From positions 1 through 29,022 of the IMG/VR virus record IMGVR_UViG_3300045806_000020: DNA of 29,022 bases. One strand, 5' to 3'. The first letter of the stretch is position 1, and the number at the start of each line of letters is the position of its first letter. Positions 13,495 to 21,861 of the stretch are shown here, in pieces. Under the pieces are notes generated by a model, which was not told the origin of the DNA, did not search any database, and saw nothing but the letters and a program-made list of their open reading frames with translations. The stretch is from a virus. The position numbers and the translations under genes were made by a program.

Positions 13495-14496
13495 ATGGCA
13501 TCGCTAACACAAATTTCCACGGGTATAGGAACTGCAACTAGGTCTGGGCCACTGAGTGCGCTGACCAATAAATTACTTGGCGCATCTACCTTACTATACC
13601 CGGCAGACCTGGGGAGCAGCACCAAAAACCATTATGTGAAGTTCACCATAAAGCAAATCGACACATCAAGTTTTGTTAGTAGTCAGGGAGTTGTCAATGA
13701 ATTGATAAAAACTGGAGTTGATCTATTCAGTGGACATAGTTTCAATGCTCCAACCATAACGATCAAAGATTTCATCGCTCTGTATATGCCAGACACTCTA
13801 AATGCGAGCTACAGTGCGGATTATGGAACTCTAAGTATAACAAATTCATTGGGGGCGGGTGTTACCGCTGGACAATATGCAACTGCCATCACAGATTCCA
13901 ACGCAGATACTGGAAAAAACTCAGGTCAAATTACAGCAACCGAAGCTGCGGTTCGTAGTGCTGGATTGTTGTTGGCATCTTCTTTAAGTCAAGGTATAGT
14001 TTCTCAAGATGCGGCACCAGTATCATTGCAGAGTAAGGGAATTGCAGTGAATCCACAACTGCAAATGATTTTTCAGGGAGTTGGGTTCAGGCACTTTCAG
14101 TTGGCATTTACATTCACACCAAGCTCACAGGCAGAAGCGGAGACCGTTGCTAGTATAATAAGCACATTCAAATACCATTTCGCGCCGGATATTCTAAGTG
14201 CAACATCAGCACGAGATGGACTATTCTTCGTGCCGCCATCTTATTTCAACATAGAATTCATGTTCAATAGCACAGAAAACCAATACTTGCCCAAATATGG
14301 AGATTGTGTACTGGATAGTATAGATGTGAATTATGCACCTAACGGATTTGCTGCACACATAGATGGTGCGCCGGTTCAAACCCAACTAATGTTGTCATTC
14401 AAGGAAATCGAAATTGTGACCAAATCCAAGCTACAATCCGACTATAATAGCAATATTAATACATCAACTGTAAATGGTTCAGGTGGGTTAAGATAA
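13495..14496 (+). CDS. 48: gp48-like baseplate tail-tube cap
   Basis: 333 residues (T4 gp48 has 364). Typical segments are LLYPADLGSSTKNHYVKFTI near the start, FIALYMPDTLNASYSADYGT, and NPQLQMIFQGVGFRHFQLAF followed by FTFTPSSQAEAETVASII. The C-terminal part is FAPDILSATSARDGLFFVPP and then QTQLMLSFKEIEIVTK. gp48 binds the baseplate hub and provides the platform for gp54 and the tube. It is the first gene after the divergent late promoters and overlaps gp53 by one base (TAATG). Confidence 0.85.
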   Translation: MASLTQISTGIGTATRSGPLSALTNKLLGASTLLYPADLGSSTKNHYVKFTIKQIDTSSFVSSQGVVNELIKTGVDLFSGHSFNAPTITIKDFIALYMPDTLNASYSADYGTLSITNSLGAGVTAGQYATAITDSNADTGKNSGQITATEAAVRSAGLLLASSLSQGIVSQDAAPVSLQSKGIAVNPQLQMIFQGVGFRHFQLAFTFTPSSQAEAETVASIISTFKYHFAPDILSATSARDGLFFVPPSYFNIEFMFNSTENQYLPKYGDCVLDSIDVNYAPNGFAAHIDGAPVQTQLMLSFKEIEIVTKSKLQSDYNSNINTSTVNGSGGLR

Positions 14497-15155
14497 TGCA
14501 ATACTTCGCACAATTCCCCAACATAACAACCACTGACTATAACGGGAACAGCATAAACGTCAAAAATATCCTAGAACGTGTTGACATTATACCATCCCTT
14601 TTGAATAATTCCATGTTGTTCTATTCTTATGATATACAAGACGGCGACACTCCAGATATCATAGCAAACAAATACTACACAGACCCAAATAGATATTGGA
14701 TGGTGATGTATGGCGCTATGTTATCTGATGTTGGTGGGGATTGGCCCATGAACACCAACCTATTCAATGACTACATTGTGGATAAGTATACCACAGCAAC
14801 AGCGAATGCATTGAATGTTAGCGCCAATACAATAACACCATCCCAAGTGTTGGCATACACACAAACTACAATACATCAATATATTAAAAATGTGACTACT
14901 ACGGATTCTGTTTCTAATAGTTCAAACACTATAACATACATAATAGACCAAACTGCATATAATAATACATTTCCAGGTACGAAAAGTGTAAATTTTAATA
15001 CTGGGTCTGTCAGCACAATAACAGTGTCCACATATCCACAATACTTATATGACTATGAAATTGAACTGAATGAAAGTAAAAGAACTATCAATATATTAAA
15101 CGTATCACATGCTGGTGCTATGGAGCAACAGCTTTCTAATCTATTGAGACAATAA
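14496..15155 (+). CDS. 53: gp53-like baseplate wedge protein
   Basis: 219 residues (T4 gp53 has 196). It opens with YFAQFPNITTTDYNGNSINV. The conserved LysM-like core follows: YSYDIQDGDTPDIIANKYYT, then DPNRYWMVMYGAM and a Trp-containing segment ending NDYIVDKY. gp53 joins neighbouring wedges and closes the baseplate ring. The last third (tyrosine, Asn and Thr rich) is less conserved. It ends one base before the gp27 gene. Confidence 0.8.
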   Translation: MQYFAQFPNITTTDYNGNSINVKNILERVDIIPSLLNNSMLFYSYDIQDGDTPDIIANKYYTDPNRYWMVMYGAMLSDVGGDWPMNTNLFNDYIVDKYTTATANALNVSANTITPSQVLAYTQTTIHQYIKNVTTTDSVSNSSNTITYIIDQTAYNNTFPGTKSVNFNTGSVSTITVSTYPQYLYDYEIELNESKRTINILNVSHAGAMEQQLSNLLRQ

Positions 15156-15156
15156 T

Positions 15157-16518
15157 ATGTCAGATAATGGTGTTCTATATTCAAGGGACTTTAATTTAGT
15201 CAATCTCATACTGCATACATCTGTTGGTAAGATAGACATTCGCTATATTATGGTAGAGTTGTCATATCAAGAGGATTTATTCAATAATGTAGCGTCCGGA
15301 TACGTCATGGTCACCGAAGGTAATGGATATGGTGAATTTTTGAGCATGACCGGGAGCGAATTTTTGGAAATAACATTCAATCTAGGCGGAGACCAAAAAT
15401 CACAAGTAAGTAAGCTGTTCCGTGTGTATAAAATGGACCGAAGGAAGTTATCGGACACATTATACACAGAATCATACTGCCTTCAATTTTGTTCAGAAGA
15501 ATTGTTCATATCTGAACAGTATAAAGTATCAAAATCATATAAAAATATGACGATTGATAGTATGATAACAGACATATGCACTAGCAATTCTGGCATAAAA
15601 TCATTAAAGATTAATGCAAACAAAATAAGCATAGACCCGACATATGGGCTATATAACATGATCGTTCCGAATCTAAAGCCATTAGATGCTATCAACTGGC
15701 TGTCCACGTATGCAATTGATACTGTTTATCCCGGTGCGGATATGGTGTTTTTCGAGAATAAGAATGGGTTCAACTTCAAATCGTTGCAACACCTGATGAA
15801 TGACGGTGAAGTATACGGAACATACAAATACGAACCAAAAAATATCAGTGGAATCTCAGGGTCCACGATGGGCCAGAAGGAATATAATGCAATGTCATAT
15901 GAGATAATCAACTCATATGATTCATTGAATGGTGTAAACACAGGAACATATGCCAACCGTCTACTATCTTTGGATGTTATGACGAGAACATCTAAGGTAA
16001 CTGACTTTGATTATATGCAGTATTTCCCCGGATCAGGTTCATTGAATAATAATCCAGTAATTAACAATTTCACCAACAGAAACGGGGATAAGCTGAATGA
16101 TACCGCACCGGCATGTCTAAAACTTGCTTTTACAAATTTTGATTCAAATAATCCAAAGTATCCAGCACTGGCACAAGCTAAAGTCGCCGGGACAATTGCA
16201 CCAAACATCGATGCAGAAACATACATACCATATAGAACCGCACAGTTGGCTCTGGCGAACTATACTAGAATAAAATTGACTGTTCCCGGTGACCCTGGTT
16301 TGACTGTTGGTGCATTGATTCAATTCAATCTACTGTCCAACAATCCAGCAAATAAAGCGCCAAATTTGTTTTATTCTGGTAGTTACATCATAACCGCAGC
16401 AAGACATGTATTAACCCAAGCAGAATATCATACTATCCTAGAGATAGCCAAGGACAGTGTGCCAACTAAATATGCAGATATCCCAGTAGGGTCTACAACA
16501 TGGAATTCTTTGGTATAG
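15157..16518 (+). CDS. 27: gp27-like central baseplate hub protein
   Basis: 453 residues (T4 gp27 has 391). The N-terminal beta-rich domain (IRYIMVELSYQEDLFNNVAS, GYVMVTEGNGYGEFL, GSEFLEITFNLGG) and the later LKLAFTNF and TRIKLTVPGDPGLTVGALIQ segments, the latter a barrel-like strand pattern, suit hub proteins of the gp27/VgrG-N type. In T4 the gp27 trimer forms the torus that holds gp5 and connects to the tube. Support comes from order: gp53, this gene, then the gp5 OB domain. The N-terminal match is by pattern, so the gp27 call is firm in role but not in exact orthology. Confidence 0.7.
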   Translation: MSDNGVLYSRDFNLVNLILHTSVGKIDIRYIMVELSYQEDLFNNVASGYVMVTEGNGYGEFLSMTGSEFLEITFNLGGDQKSQVSKLFRVYKMDRRKLSDTLYTESYCLQFCSEELFISEQYKVSKSYKNMTIDSMITDICTSNSGIKSLKINANKISIDPTYGLYNMIVPNLKPLDAINWLSTYAIDTVYPGADMVFFENKNGFNFKSLQHLMNDGEVYGTYKYEPKNISGISGSTMGQKEYNAMSYEIINSYDSLNGVNTGTYANRLLSLDVMTRTSKVTDFDYMQYFPGSGSLNNNPVINNFTNRNGDKLNDTAPACLKLAFTNFDSNNPKYPALAQAKVAGTIAPNIDAETYIPYRTAQLALANYTRIKLTVPGDPGLTVGALIQFNLLSNNPANKAPNLFYSGSYIITAARHVLTQAEYHTILEIAKDSVPTKYADIPVGSTTWNSLV

Positions 16519-16522
16519 TAAA

Positions 16523-16834
16523 ATGAAGTCAATTAATAATTTTGCAGGATTAAACGGATTTGTTTGGTGGGTTGGTGCTGTTGAAAACACTGCAGACCCA
16601 GCGGGAATGGGTAGATGTCAAGTTAGGATTTTTGGGTGGCACACTCCAGATGTGAATCTAATACCAACACTAGACTTACCATGGGCGCATCCTCTATTAC
16701 CTATGAATAGCAGCAACACAATATCAGCACCAGCGATAGGATCGTGGGTTGTGGGATTCTTTTTGGATAGCGAAAATGGACAATTTCCTGTCATGATGGG
16801 AGTATTGCCTGGGCTAAACCCAACATCACGATAG
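16523..16834 (+). CDS. 5: gp5-like OB-fold domain as a stand-alone protein
   Basis: 103 residues. GLNGFVWWVGAVENTADPAG, MGRCQVRIFGWHTPD, PWAHPLLPMNSS and GSWVVGFFLDSENGQFPVMM make up the OB fold at the N-terminus of T4 gp5 (Gly-Arg-Val/Cys-Gln-Val-Arg strand, Trp-Ala core, Gly-x-x-Val strand). In T4 this domain docks the spike to gp27. Here the protein ends right after the OB fold, and there is no lysozyme domain. The needle is a separate gene 0.9 kb downstream. Confidence 0.8.
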   Translation: MKSINNFAGLNGFVWWVGAVENTADPAGMGRCQVRIFGWHTPDVNLIPTLDLPWAHPLLPMNSSNTISAPAIGSWVVGFFLDSENGQFPVMMGVLPGLNPTSR

Positions 16835-16841
16835 GACTATT

Positions 16842-17711
16842 ATGACAAACCCAGCACAAACTGTAAACGTTGCAGTAACTAACGTATTCAATGGGGTTCT
16901 AAAAGAAGCAAATCCTCCTATATTTCCATGGGGAAATAGCTTCTTGCCTATCGGTGCGCCCACGACTCCTGGATTGGCTAGAGGGTACTTGGCGAATACT
17001 GGAGTATATTTCACTAATTCAGACGTATCCCATGCATGTGACGTTCGGTTCAATTTAAATCTCAATTTCAGTCTGACTGAGTTGACCCTCCCTAATTTGG
17101 GCATCCTAGCTGGTGGTATACAGAATGGTAAAATGGCAGCAGCAAAGGCGGTCAGGGCTGCAATGCAACAAGTTATTGGAGAATTTCGTATTGCGGTGAA
17201 GGCTATTATCATAACACTAAACACAGACCCTTCCGGTGAAATGTCTAAATCATTCTCCACATTGAAGAAAAACGTAAGACTGATTAATGAAAAATTGACA
17301 CAAGCTTCACAGAAGGCGGCAGACATAAGTTTTGTATATTACCTAATACAAGATATAGAACAGATAGTGCAATGGATATCAACACTGCCAGATAAATTAA
17401 GAAAAATGATACAAAGCTGTTTCATTAATTTCACCAACTCATTGGCAACGGCGAAAAGTCAAATTAGCGGAACTTTAGCACAAACACAGGCCAGCTTGAA
17501 TCAGAGTTTGAATTCTTCTATATCGGCGTCACAATCAGCAAATGCATCAGCCGCTGGTGATGTTAGCCCAGAACTACTCTCCGCAGTAAGTGATCCGGTG
17601 AATGCTAATGCCTCTGCTATAGGATCGTTTCTATCTGCACAATCAGATGCGGCATCATCAACACTTGCAAAAACGCAAGCAGCATTGTCATCTAATACAG
17701 GATCACCCTAA
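16842..17711 (+). CDS. Hub/spike-linked structural protein of unknown function
   Basis: 289 residues, seven bases after the gp5 OB gene and overlapping the needle gene by one base. The N-terminal third contains FPWGNSFLPIGAPTTPGLAR, then SHACDVRFNLNLNFSLTELT. The remainder is long amphipathic helix (AAAKAVRAAMQQVIGEFRIA, then KKNVRLINEKLTQASQKAAD) and a Ser/Ala/Gln-rich coiled-coil-like C-terminus. No catalytic motif is visible. Its place between the two gp5 pieces suggests a connector within the spike, but that is inference. I do not recognise a named family. Confidence 0.6.
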   Translation: MTNPAQTVNVAVTNVFNGVLKEANPPIFPWGNSFLPIGAPTTPGLARGYLANTGVYFTNSDVSHACDVRFNLNLNFSLTELTLPNLGILAGGIQNGKMAAAKAVRAAMQQVIGEFRIAVKAIIITLNTDPSGEMSKSFSTLKKNVRLINEKLTQASQKAADISFVYYLIQDIEQIVQWISTLPDKLRKMIQSCFINFTNSLATAKSQISGTLAQTQASLNQSLNSSISASQSANASAAGDVSPELLSAVSDPVNANASAIGSFLSAQSDAASSTLAKTQAALSSNTGSP

Positions 17712-18529
17712 TGCAACAACCGGACTTCTTTAAAGCTTGGACAGAGCCGGAATCTGCGGCCAACACAGACTACCAGCCAGTATACCCGTACAATAACGTA
17801 ACGGCCACTCCAAGCGGTCATACGTTTGAACTGGATGACACACCAACCAGAGAAAGAATTCGCCTCCAGCATCGTTCTGGTACGTTTATAGAAATGCACC
17901 CAAATGGTGATGAAGTGCATAAGGTATACGGAAGCGGATTCGAAATAACAATCAAAGATAAGAATGTATTGATTTCTGGAAATGTTAATGTGACTATTGA
18001 AGGGGATTCTTATCTACATGTTGTGGGGGATAAAATTGAACAAATTGATGGAAATGTCGAACAGCACATCAAAGGAAACTACACCCAAATAGTTGAGGGT
18101 ATAAGTAGTGTGACATCACAAGGAGACTACAACATAATATGCGGTGGTTTGCTTGGTGGTGGACTCAAGGTACAAACCGGCGATTATATGTACCTTACTG
18201 GCGACTTATGTGTTGACGGTGAGATAGTATCGGATAAGATAACATCAACCGGGAGAATTGATGCGGGCACGGGTATCAGCGCAGGAATTCTGGGGTTTGT
18301 TACTGTAGAAGGTGGATTATCTGTGGGAATTCCTGCGGCGGTGCCATCAGAAATAAATTCAGCGGGACCAATAAACTCCTTGGCGTCGGTATCAGCACCC
18401 ATGGGTGATTTTGGGGTTATGAGTGCGACTCTCAGTTACGACATTATCAATACTTTGTTATATGATATGCACGTACACCCAATTCCAACTGGTGTCACTG
18501 GACCCACGCCGAACGTTTTTGTAGAATAA
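17711..18529 (+). CDS. gp5-like beta-helical needle protein with HxH tip motif
   Basis: 272 residues. After a short N-terminal lead come repeated strands of a triple beta-helix (GSGFEITIKDKNVLISGNVN, VTIEGDSYLHVVGDKIEQID, NVEQHIKGNYTQIVEG), the pattern of the T4 gp5 C-terminal needle and VgrG needles. The last residues include HVHPIPTGVTGP (His254, His256), like the HxH iron-binding tip of P2 gpV-type spikes. The protein would be the membrane-piercing tip. It is separate from the OB domain gene, unlike in T4 where both are one chain with lysozyme. Confidence 0.8.
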   Translation: MQQPDFFKAWTEPESAANTDYQPVYPYNNVTATPSGHTFELDDTPTRERIRLQHRSGTFIEMHPNGDEVHKVYGSGFEITIKDKNVLISGNVNVTIEGDSYLHVVGDKIEQIDGNVEQHIKGNYTQIVEGISSVTSQGDYNIICGGLLGGGLKVQTGDYMYLTGDLCVDGEIVSDKITSTGRIDAGTGISAGILGFVTVEGGLSVGIPAAVPSEINSAGPINSLASVSAPMGDFGVMSATLSYDIINTLLYDMHVHPIPTGVTGPTPNVFVE

Positions 18530-18541
18530 AAGGATTATATC

Positions 18542-19366
18542 ATGAGTAGCATTTATGGAAGATTAGGGTTCAATTCGACCGACCCATTGACAGCAAACAC
18601 ATCAGTGGCGTACACTAGTAATGTGACAAATCAGATGGCAATGATCCCCCCACTAGTAAAGCCTTGGCAGAAAGCAGACATAGCAAACTCAAGTGCTACC
18701 GGTTACTTCACAAACCCAGTGTCTAATGTAGCTAATATCATTGGAAGTACCGCAGTGACACTTAGCAATGCAGTAGGAATGGCGAATCTAACATCAATAG
18801 CCGTCCCAAGTGCAAACGCTGTATTAGCTAATATAGCGTCAAATATTGGTGCATTAACTTCGGCAATAACACCTTTCTTATATTTAACCAATAGACAATC
18901 AAATATTGTTCCCGTTGGAAATGACCTACTAACGCCACATTACACCACAGCCATTGGTAATGGTAAAATCCTATCATATCTAACCAATCAAACGGATGGT
19001 GTGCAAAATAACTCATGTATCATGGGTAATTTTACCAGCATAACACTCAATACATTATTATACCCACTGAGCAACACTCTCATTGTGTACACAACAGAAC
19101 TGGTTGCTTCTATATCAGCCAATGGTACAGGTAATGTAACAACTATGTCATTGGCTGATATGTCCATATTACAGAATACTGTGCTTCAGCTTAACAATTA
19201 TATGATAAAATATCCAGCGCAAGATACTCAGTTTTTCAGGAATTCGCAGAATGTTGTTGCAGACTTTAATGCAGTCAGTCAATTTTCCAATATAGGACAA
19301 TCCGAGACTTCATTGATGAATAGCTACATAGGAACACCAAAGTTAGTATCAAGATTAAACTCTTAA
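18542..19366 (+). CDS. Structural protein of unknown function in the baseplate operon
   Basis: 274 residues, AAGGAT ribosome binding site before the ATG. The sequence is rich in Asn, Ser, Thr and Ala, with an Ala-rich helical centre (SVANAVLANIASN-like, actual VPSANAVLANIASNIG) and a Tyr/Asn-rich C-terminal half. It has no signal peptide and no catalytic motif. A likely virion or assembly protein because it lies between needle and gp25 genes and is transcribed with them. No family was recognised. Confidence 0.55.
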   Translation: MSSIYGRLGFNSTDPLTANTSVAYTSNVTNQMAMIPPLVKPWQKADIANSSATGYFTNPVSNVANIIGSTAVTLSNAVGMANLTSIAVPSANAVLANIASNIGALTSAITPFLYLTNRQSNIVPVGNDLLTPHYTTAIGNGKILSYLTNQTDGVQNNSCIMGNFTSITLNTLLYPLSNTLIVYTTELVASISANGTGNVTTMSLADMSILQNTVLQLNNYMIKYPAQDTQFFRNSQNVVADFNAVSQFSNIGQSETSLMNSYIGTPKLVSRLNS

Positions 19367-19374
19367 ATAACATT

Positions 19375-19382
19375 GATAAATA
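19375..19382 (+). promoter_or_regulatory. Late-promoter-like GATAAATA four bases before the gp25 ATG
   Basis: Matches the late element but lies only four bases upstream of the start codon. Transcription from it would start at or within the ATG. No Shine-Dalgarno sequence is visible upstream of gp25. It could be a leaderless late transcript or a coincidental motif. Confidence 0.5.
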
Positions 19383-19386
19383 ATAG

Positions 19387-19779
19387 ATGGCTAAATTACA
19401 AAAAATATACTCAGACCTAGACCTAACATTCAAACGTGTCCCTGGCACGAATGATGTTGCAATGCGGTATGATGATCAGGCTGTAATTTCATCTATTAGA
19501 CACTTGCTACTGACAAACTTCTATGACAGACCTTTCCAACCTACTCTTGGGTCCAATCTCACTGCATTGTTATTTGAACCAACCACTGGAATTACGGCGA
19601 ATATATTAAAAGACGAAATAAGAAACGTCATATCGAATTTCGAACCAAGAGCTATAATCAGTAGCCTCGATGTTACCCTAACTCCAGATCAAAATGGATT
19701 TAGTATTGACCTAAGTGTCTTCATTGGCAATAACACAACAACAACAACTGTATCTCTTTTGCTCCAAAGGACTAGGTAA
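19387..19779 (+). CDS. 25: gp25-like baseplate wedge protein
   Basis: 130 residues (T4 gp25 has 132). The GPW/gp25 family pattern is present: KIYSDLDLTFKRVPGTNDVA, then SIRHLLLTNFYDRPFQPTLG, EPTTGITANILKDEIRNVIS, and NFEPRAIISSLDV. gp25 has lysozyme-like size but acts structurally in the wedge, linking gp6 and the sheath; its fold is shared with type VI secretion TssE. The stop codon overlaps the gp6 ATG (TAATG). Confidence 0.9.
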   Translation: MAKLQKIYSDLDLTFKRVPGTNDVAMRYDDQAVISSIRHLLLTNFYDRPFQPTLGSNLTALLFEPTTGITANILKDEIRNVISNFEPRAIISSLDVTLTPDQNGFSIDLSVFIGNNTTTTTVSLLLQRTR

Positions 19780-21857
19780 TGTCAAATTCAAATACTCAAA
19801 TTCAAGTATCAAACCTAGATTTTTCTGGAATCAAGCAAAACTTCATAAATTATCTACAGAGTCAAGATACCTTCAAGGATTTCAACTTCTCCGGGTCTGC
19901 TATTTCGACGTTACTTGATGTATTGGCGTACAATACGCAATATAATGCATTCTATTTAAATATGACAGCCAATGAAATGTTCTTGGATTCGGCAATCCAA
20001 CGTTCGTCTGTGGTATCTCATGCTAAGCTGATGAACTATGTGCCAAATTCGGCCATTGGACCTATTGCAGTTATTGGACTAACCTTCAATGGAGTAACGG
20101 GAACATACTTCACAATCCCAAAATATACAAACTTCCTCTCAGAGTCTGTCAATGGTGTTAACTACAATTACGTTGCTATGGATAATTATAGCGCATCCGT
20201 AGCTAATAGTCAAGTATCATTCAGTGGAGTTGAACTTAAACAAGGGTCTTTGGCAGAGTACACGTTTGCAGTTAACAGCACAACAAACCCATCATATCTG
20301 TTTGAGATTCCCGATTCCCAAATAGATACCACTACATTAGCTATCACAGTGAGACAATCAAATTCTAACACTGCATATCAGATTTACAATAGTGCGTCTA
20401 ACTACCTACAGCTTGGCCCAACTGATCTTGTATATTTCATGCAAGAGGGAATATCAGGAAACTATCAAATTTATTTTGGCGATGGAGTTCTGGGTAATAA
20501 GCTCAGTGATGGTAACTTAATTGATGTTAAATACGTTTCTACCAGTGGCACGTCTGGCGGTGGTGCTAATAACTTCACATTGATGGATAATCTTGGTTCA
20601 TTCACCAGCTATACAATCAATCCACAAATTCCGGCTACAACAGGACAGGACATTGAAACTATAGATTCAATAAAATTCCAAGCACCAAAATCCTTTGCGG
20701 CACAAGGTAGAGCAGTTAGTAAAAATGACTACATTACTGCCATACAAAAAAACAGTCTTGGCATCCAATTTGATGCTGTGTCTGTGTGGGGTGGAGAAGA
20801 TAATACACCACCTGTATATGGTCAGGTGTTTATCTGCTTGAAGCCAAAAGGGGCTTATGATCTAACCGAATCCCAAAAAACTAGATTGGTATCCGAAGTC
20901 ATTAAACCCATCAGTGTGATGACTGTAGAGCCAGTTATCGTTGATCCGGATTATACATATCTTACTATATCAGCAAACGTATTGTTCCAACAATCACAGA
21001 CTACACTCACTCCTGCTGGAATCCAGAGTGCGGTACAGACTGCCCTATATGCATACTCCAGTACAAACCTCAACACTTTCAACTCAACACTGAATAGTTT
21101 TGATGTATTGAATACTATAAACACAGCGGATCAATCTATTCTAGCCAGCGACTATACACTCAATCTACAGAAAAAATTCTATCCAAATTTAAACACCCCA
21201 ACTACATATGTGCTTTACTATAATGGAGCATTGCAGAAAGGTATGTTCCAGAGTGGCATAAGCAGTAGTCCTGCACTAAAATTCAGAGACCCAAGCAATC
21301 CAACAAACACAATTGATAATGTATTTTTGGAAGAAGTTCCAAACTCAACTGCGGGTGTGGATTCAATTAATATTTTGAATCCTGGATTCTCGTATTCTCT
21401 AGTTCCAACAATTACTATCACCGGGGATGGGGTTGGGGCGACGGCTGTTGCAACTGTCACCAATAGCTCTATATCTGCAATAACTATCACAAACCCCGGT
21501 GTGGGATACACCAGTGCCATTGTGACTGTAACCCCAGCATCGGGCGACACCACTGGAAAGGGTGCGGCTTTGATTTGTATATTACAGGGCCAATTCGGAA
21601 TATTGCGTTCATACTACAACAGTAACTTGAATGCCAAGACTATCCTAAATGCCAACGTCGGAACCATTGACTATATAAATGGTACCGTAACACTGAACAA
21701 TTTCAACCCACTCCAAATTGATAATGCTCTGGGGCAGTTGACTGTGACGGTTAAACCAACTACGACTATTATTTCATCAACGTTCGATAGAATTATAACA
21801 GTAGACCCATTTGACCCTTCTGCAATTTCCGTACAGGTTAACGCCAAAAAGAACTAA
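19779..21857 (+). CDS. 6: gp6-like baseplate wedge protein
   Basis: 692 residues (T4 gp6 has 660). N-terminal hallmarks are LDFSGIKQNFINYLQSQDTF, SAISTLLDVLAYNTQYNAFY and LNMTANEMFLDSAIQRSSVV. The segment YQIYFGDGVLGNKLSDGNLI is also typical. Residues about 520-600 hold Gly-rich beta repeats (NPGFSYSLVPTITITGDGVG and a second copy NPGVGYTSAIVTVT). gp6 is the main ring-forming wedge protein. It overlaps gp25 by one base and is followed by gp7 after four bases. Confidence 0.9.
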   Translation: MSNSNTQIQVSNLDFSGIKQNFINYLQSQDTFKDFNFSGSAISTLLDVLAYNTQYNAFYLNMTANEMFLDSAIQRSSVVSHAKLMNYVPNSAIGPIAVIGLTFNGVTGTYFTIPKYTNFLSESVNGVNYNYVAMDNYSASVANSQVSFSGVELKQGSLAEYTFAVNSTTNPSYLFEIPDSQIDTTTLAITVRQSNSNTAYQIYNSASNYLQLGPTDLVYFMQEGISGNYQIYFGDGVLGNKLSDGNLIDVKYVSTSGTSGGGANNFTLMDNLGSFTSYTINPQIPATTGQDIETIDSIKFQAPKSFAAQGRAVSKNDYITAIQKNSLGIQFDAVSVWGGEDNTPPVYGQVFICLKPKGAYDLTESQKTRLVSEVIKPISVMTVEPVIVDPDYTYLTISANVLFQQSQTTLTPAGIQSAVQTALYAYSSTNLNTFNSTLNSFDVLNTINTADQSILASDYTLNLQKKFYPNLNTPTTYVLYYNGALQKGMFQSGISSSPALKFRDPSNPTNTIDNVFLEEVPNSTAGVDSINILNPGFSYSLVPTITITGDGVGATAVATVTNSSISAITITNPGVGYTSAIVTVTPASGDTTGKGAALICILQGQFGILRSYYNSNLNAKTILNANVGTIDYINGTVTLNNFNPLQIDNALGQLTVTVKPTTTIISSTFDRIITVDPFDPSAISVQVNAKKN

Positions 21858-21861
21858 GTAA

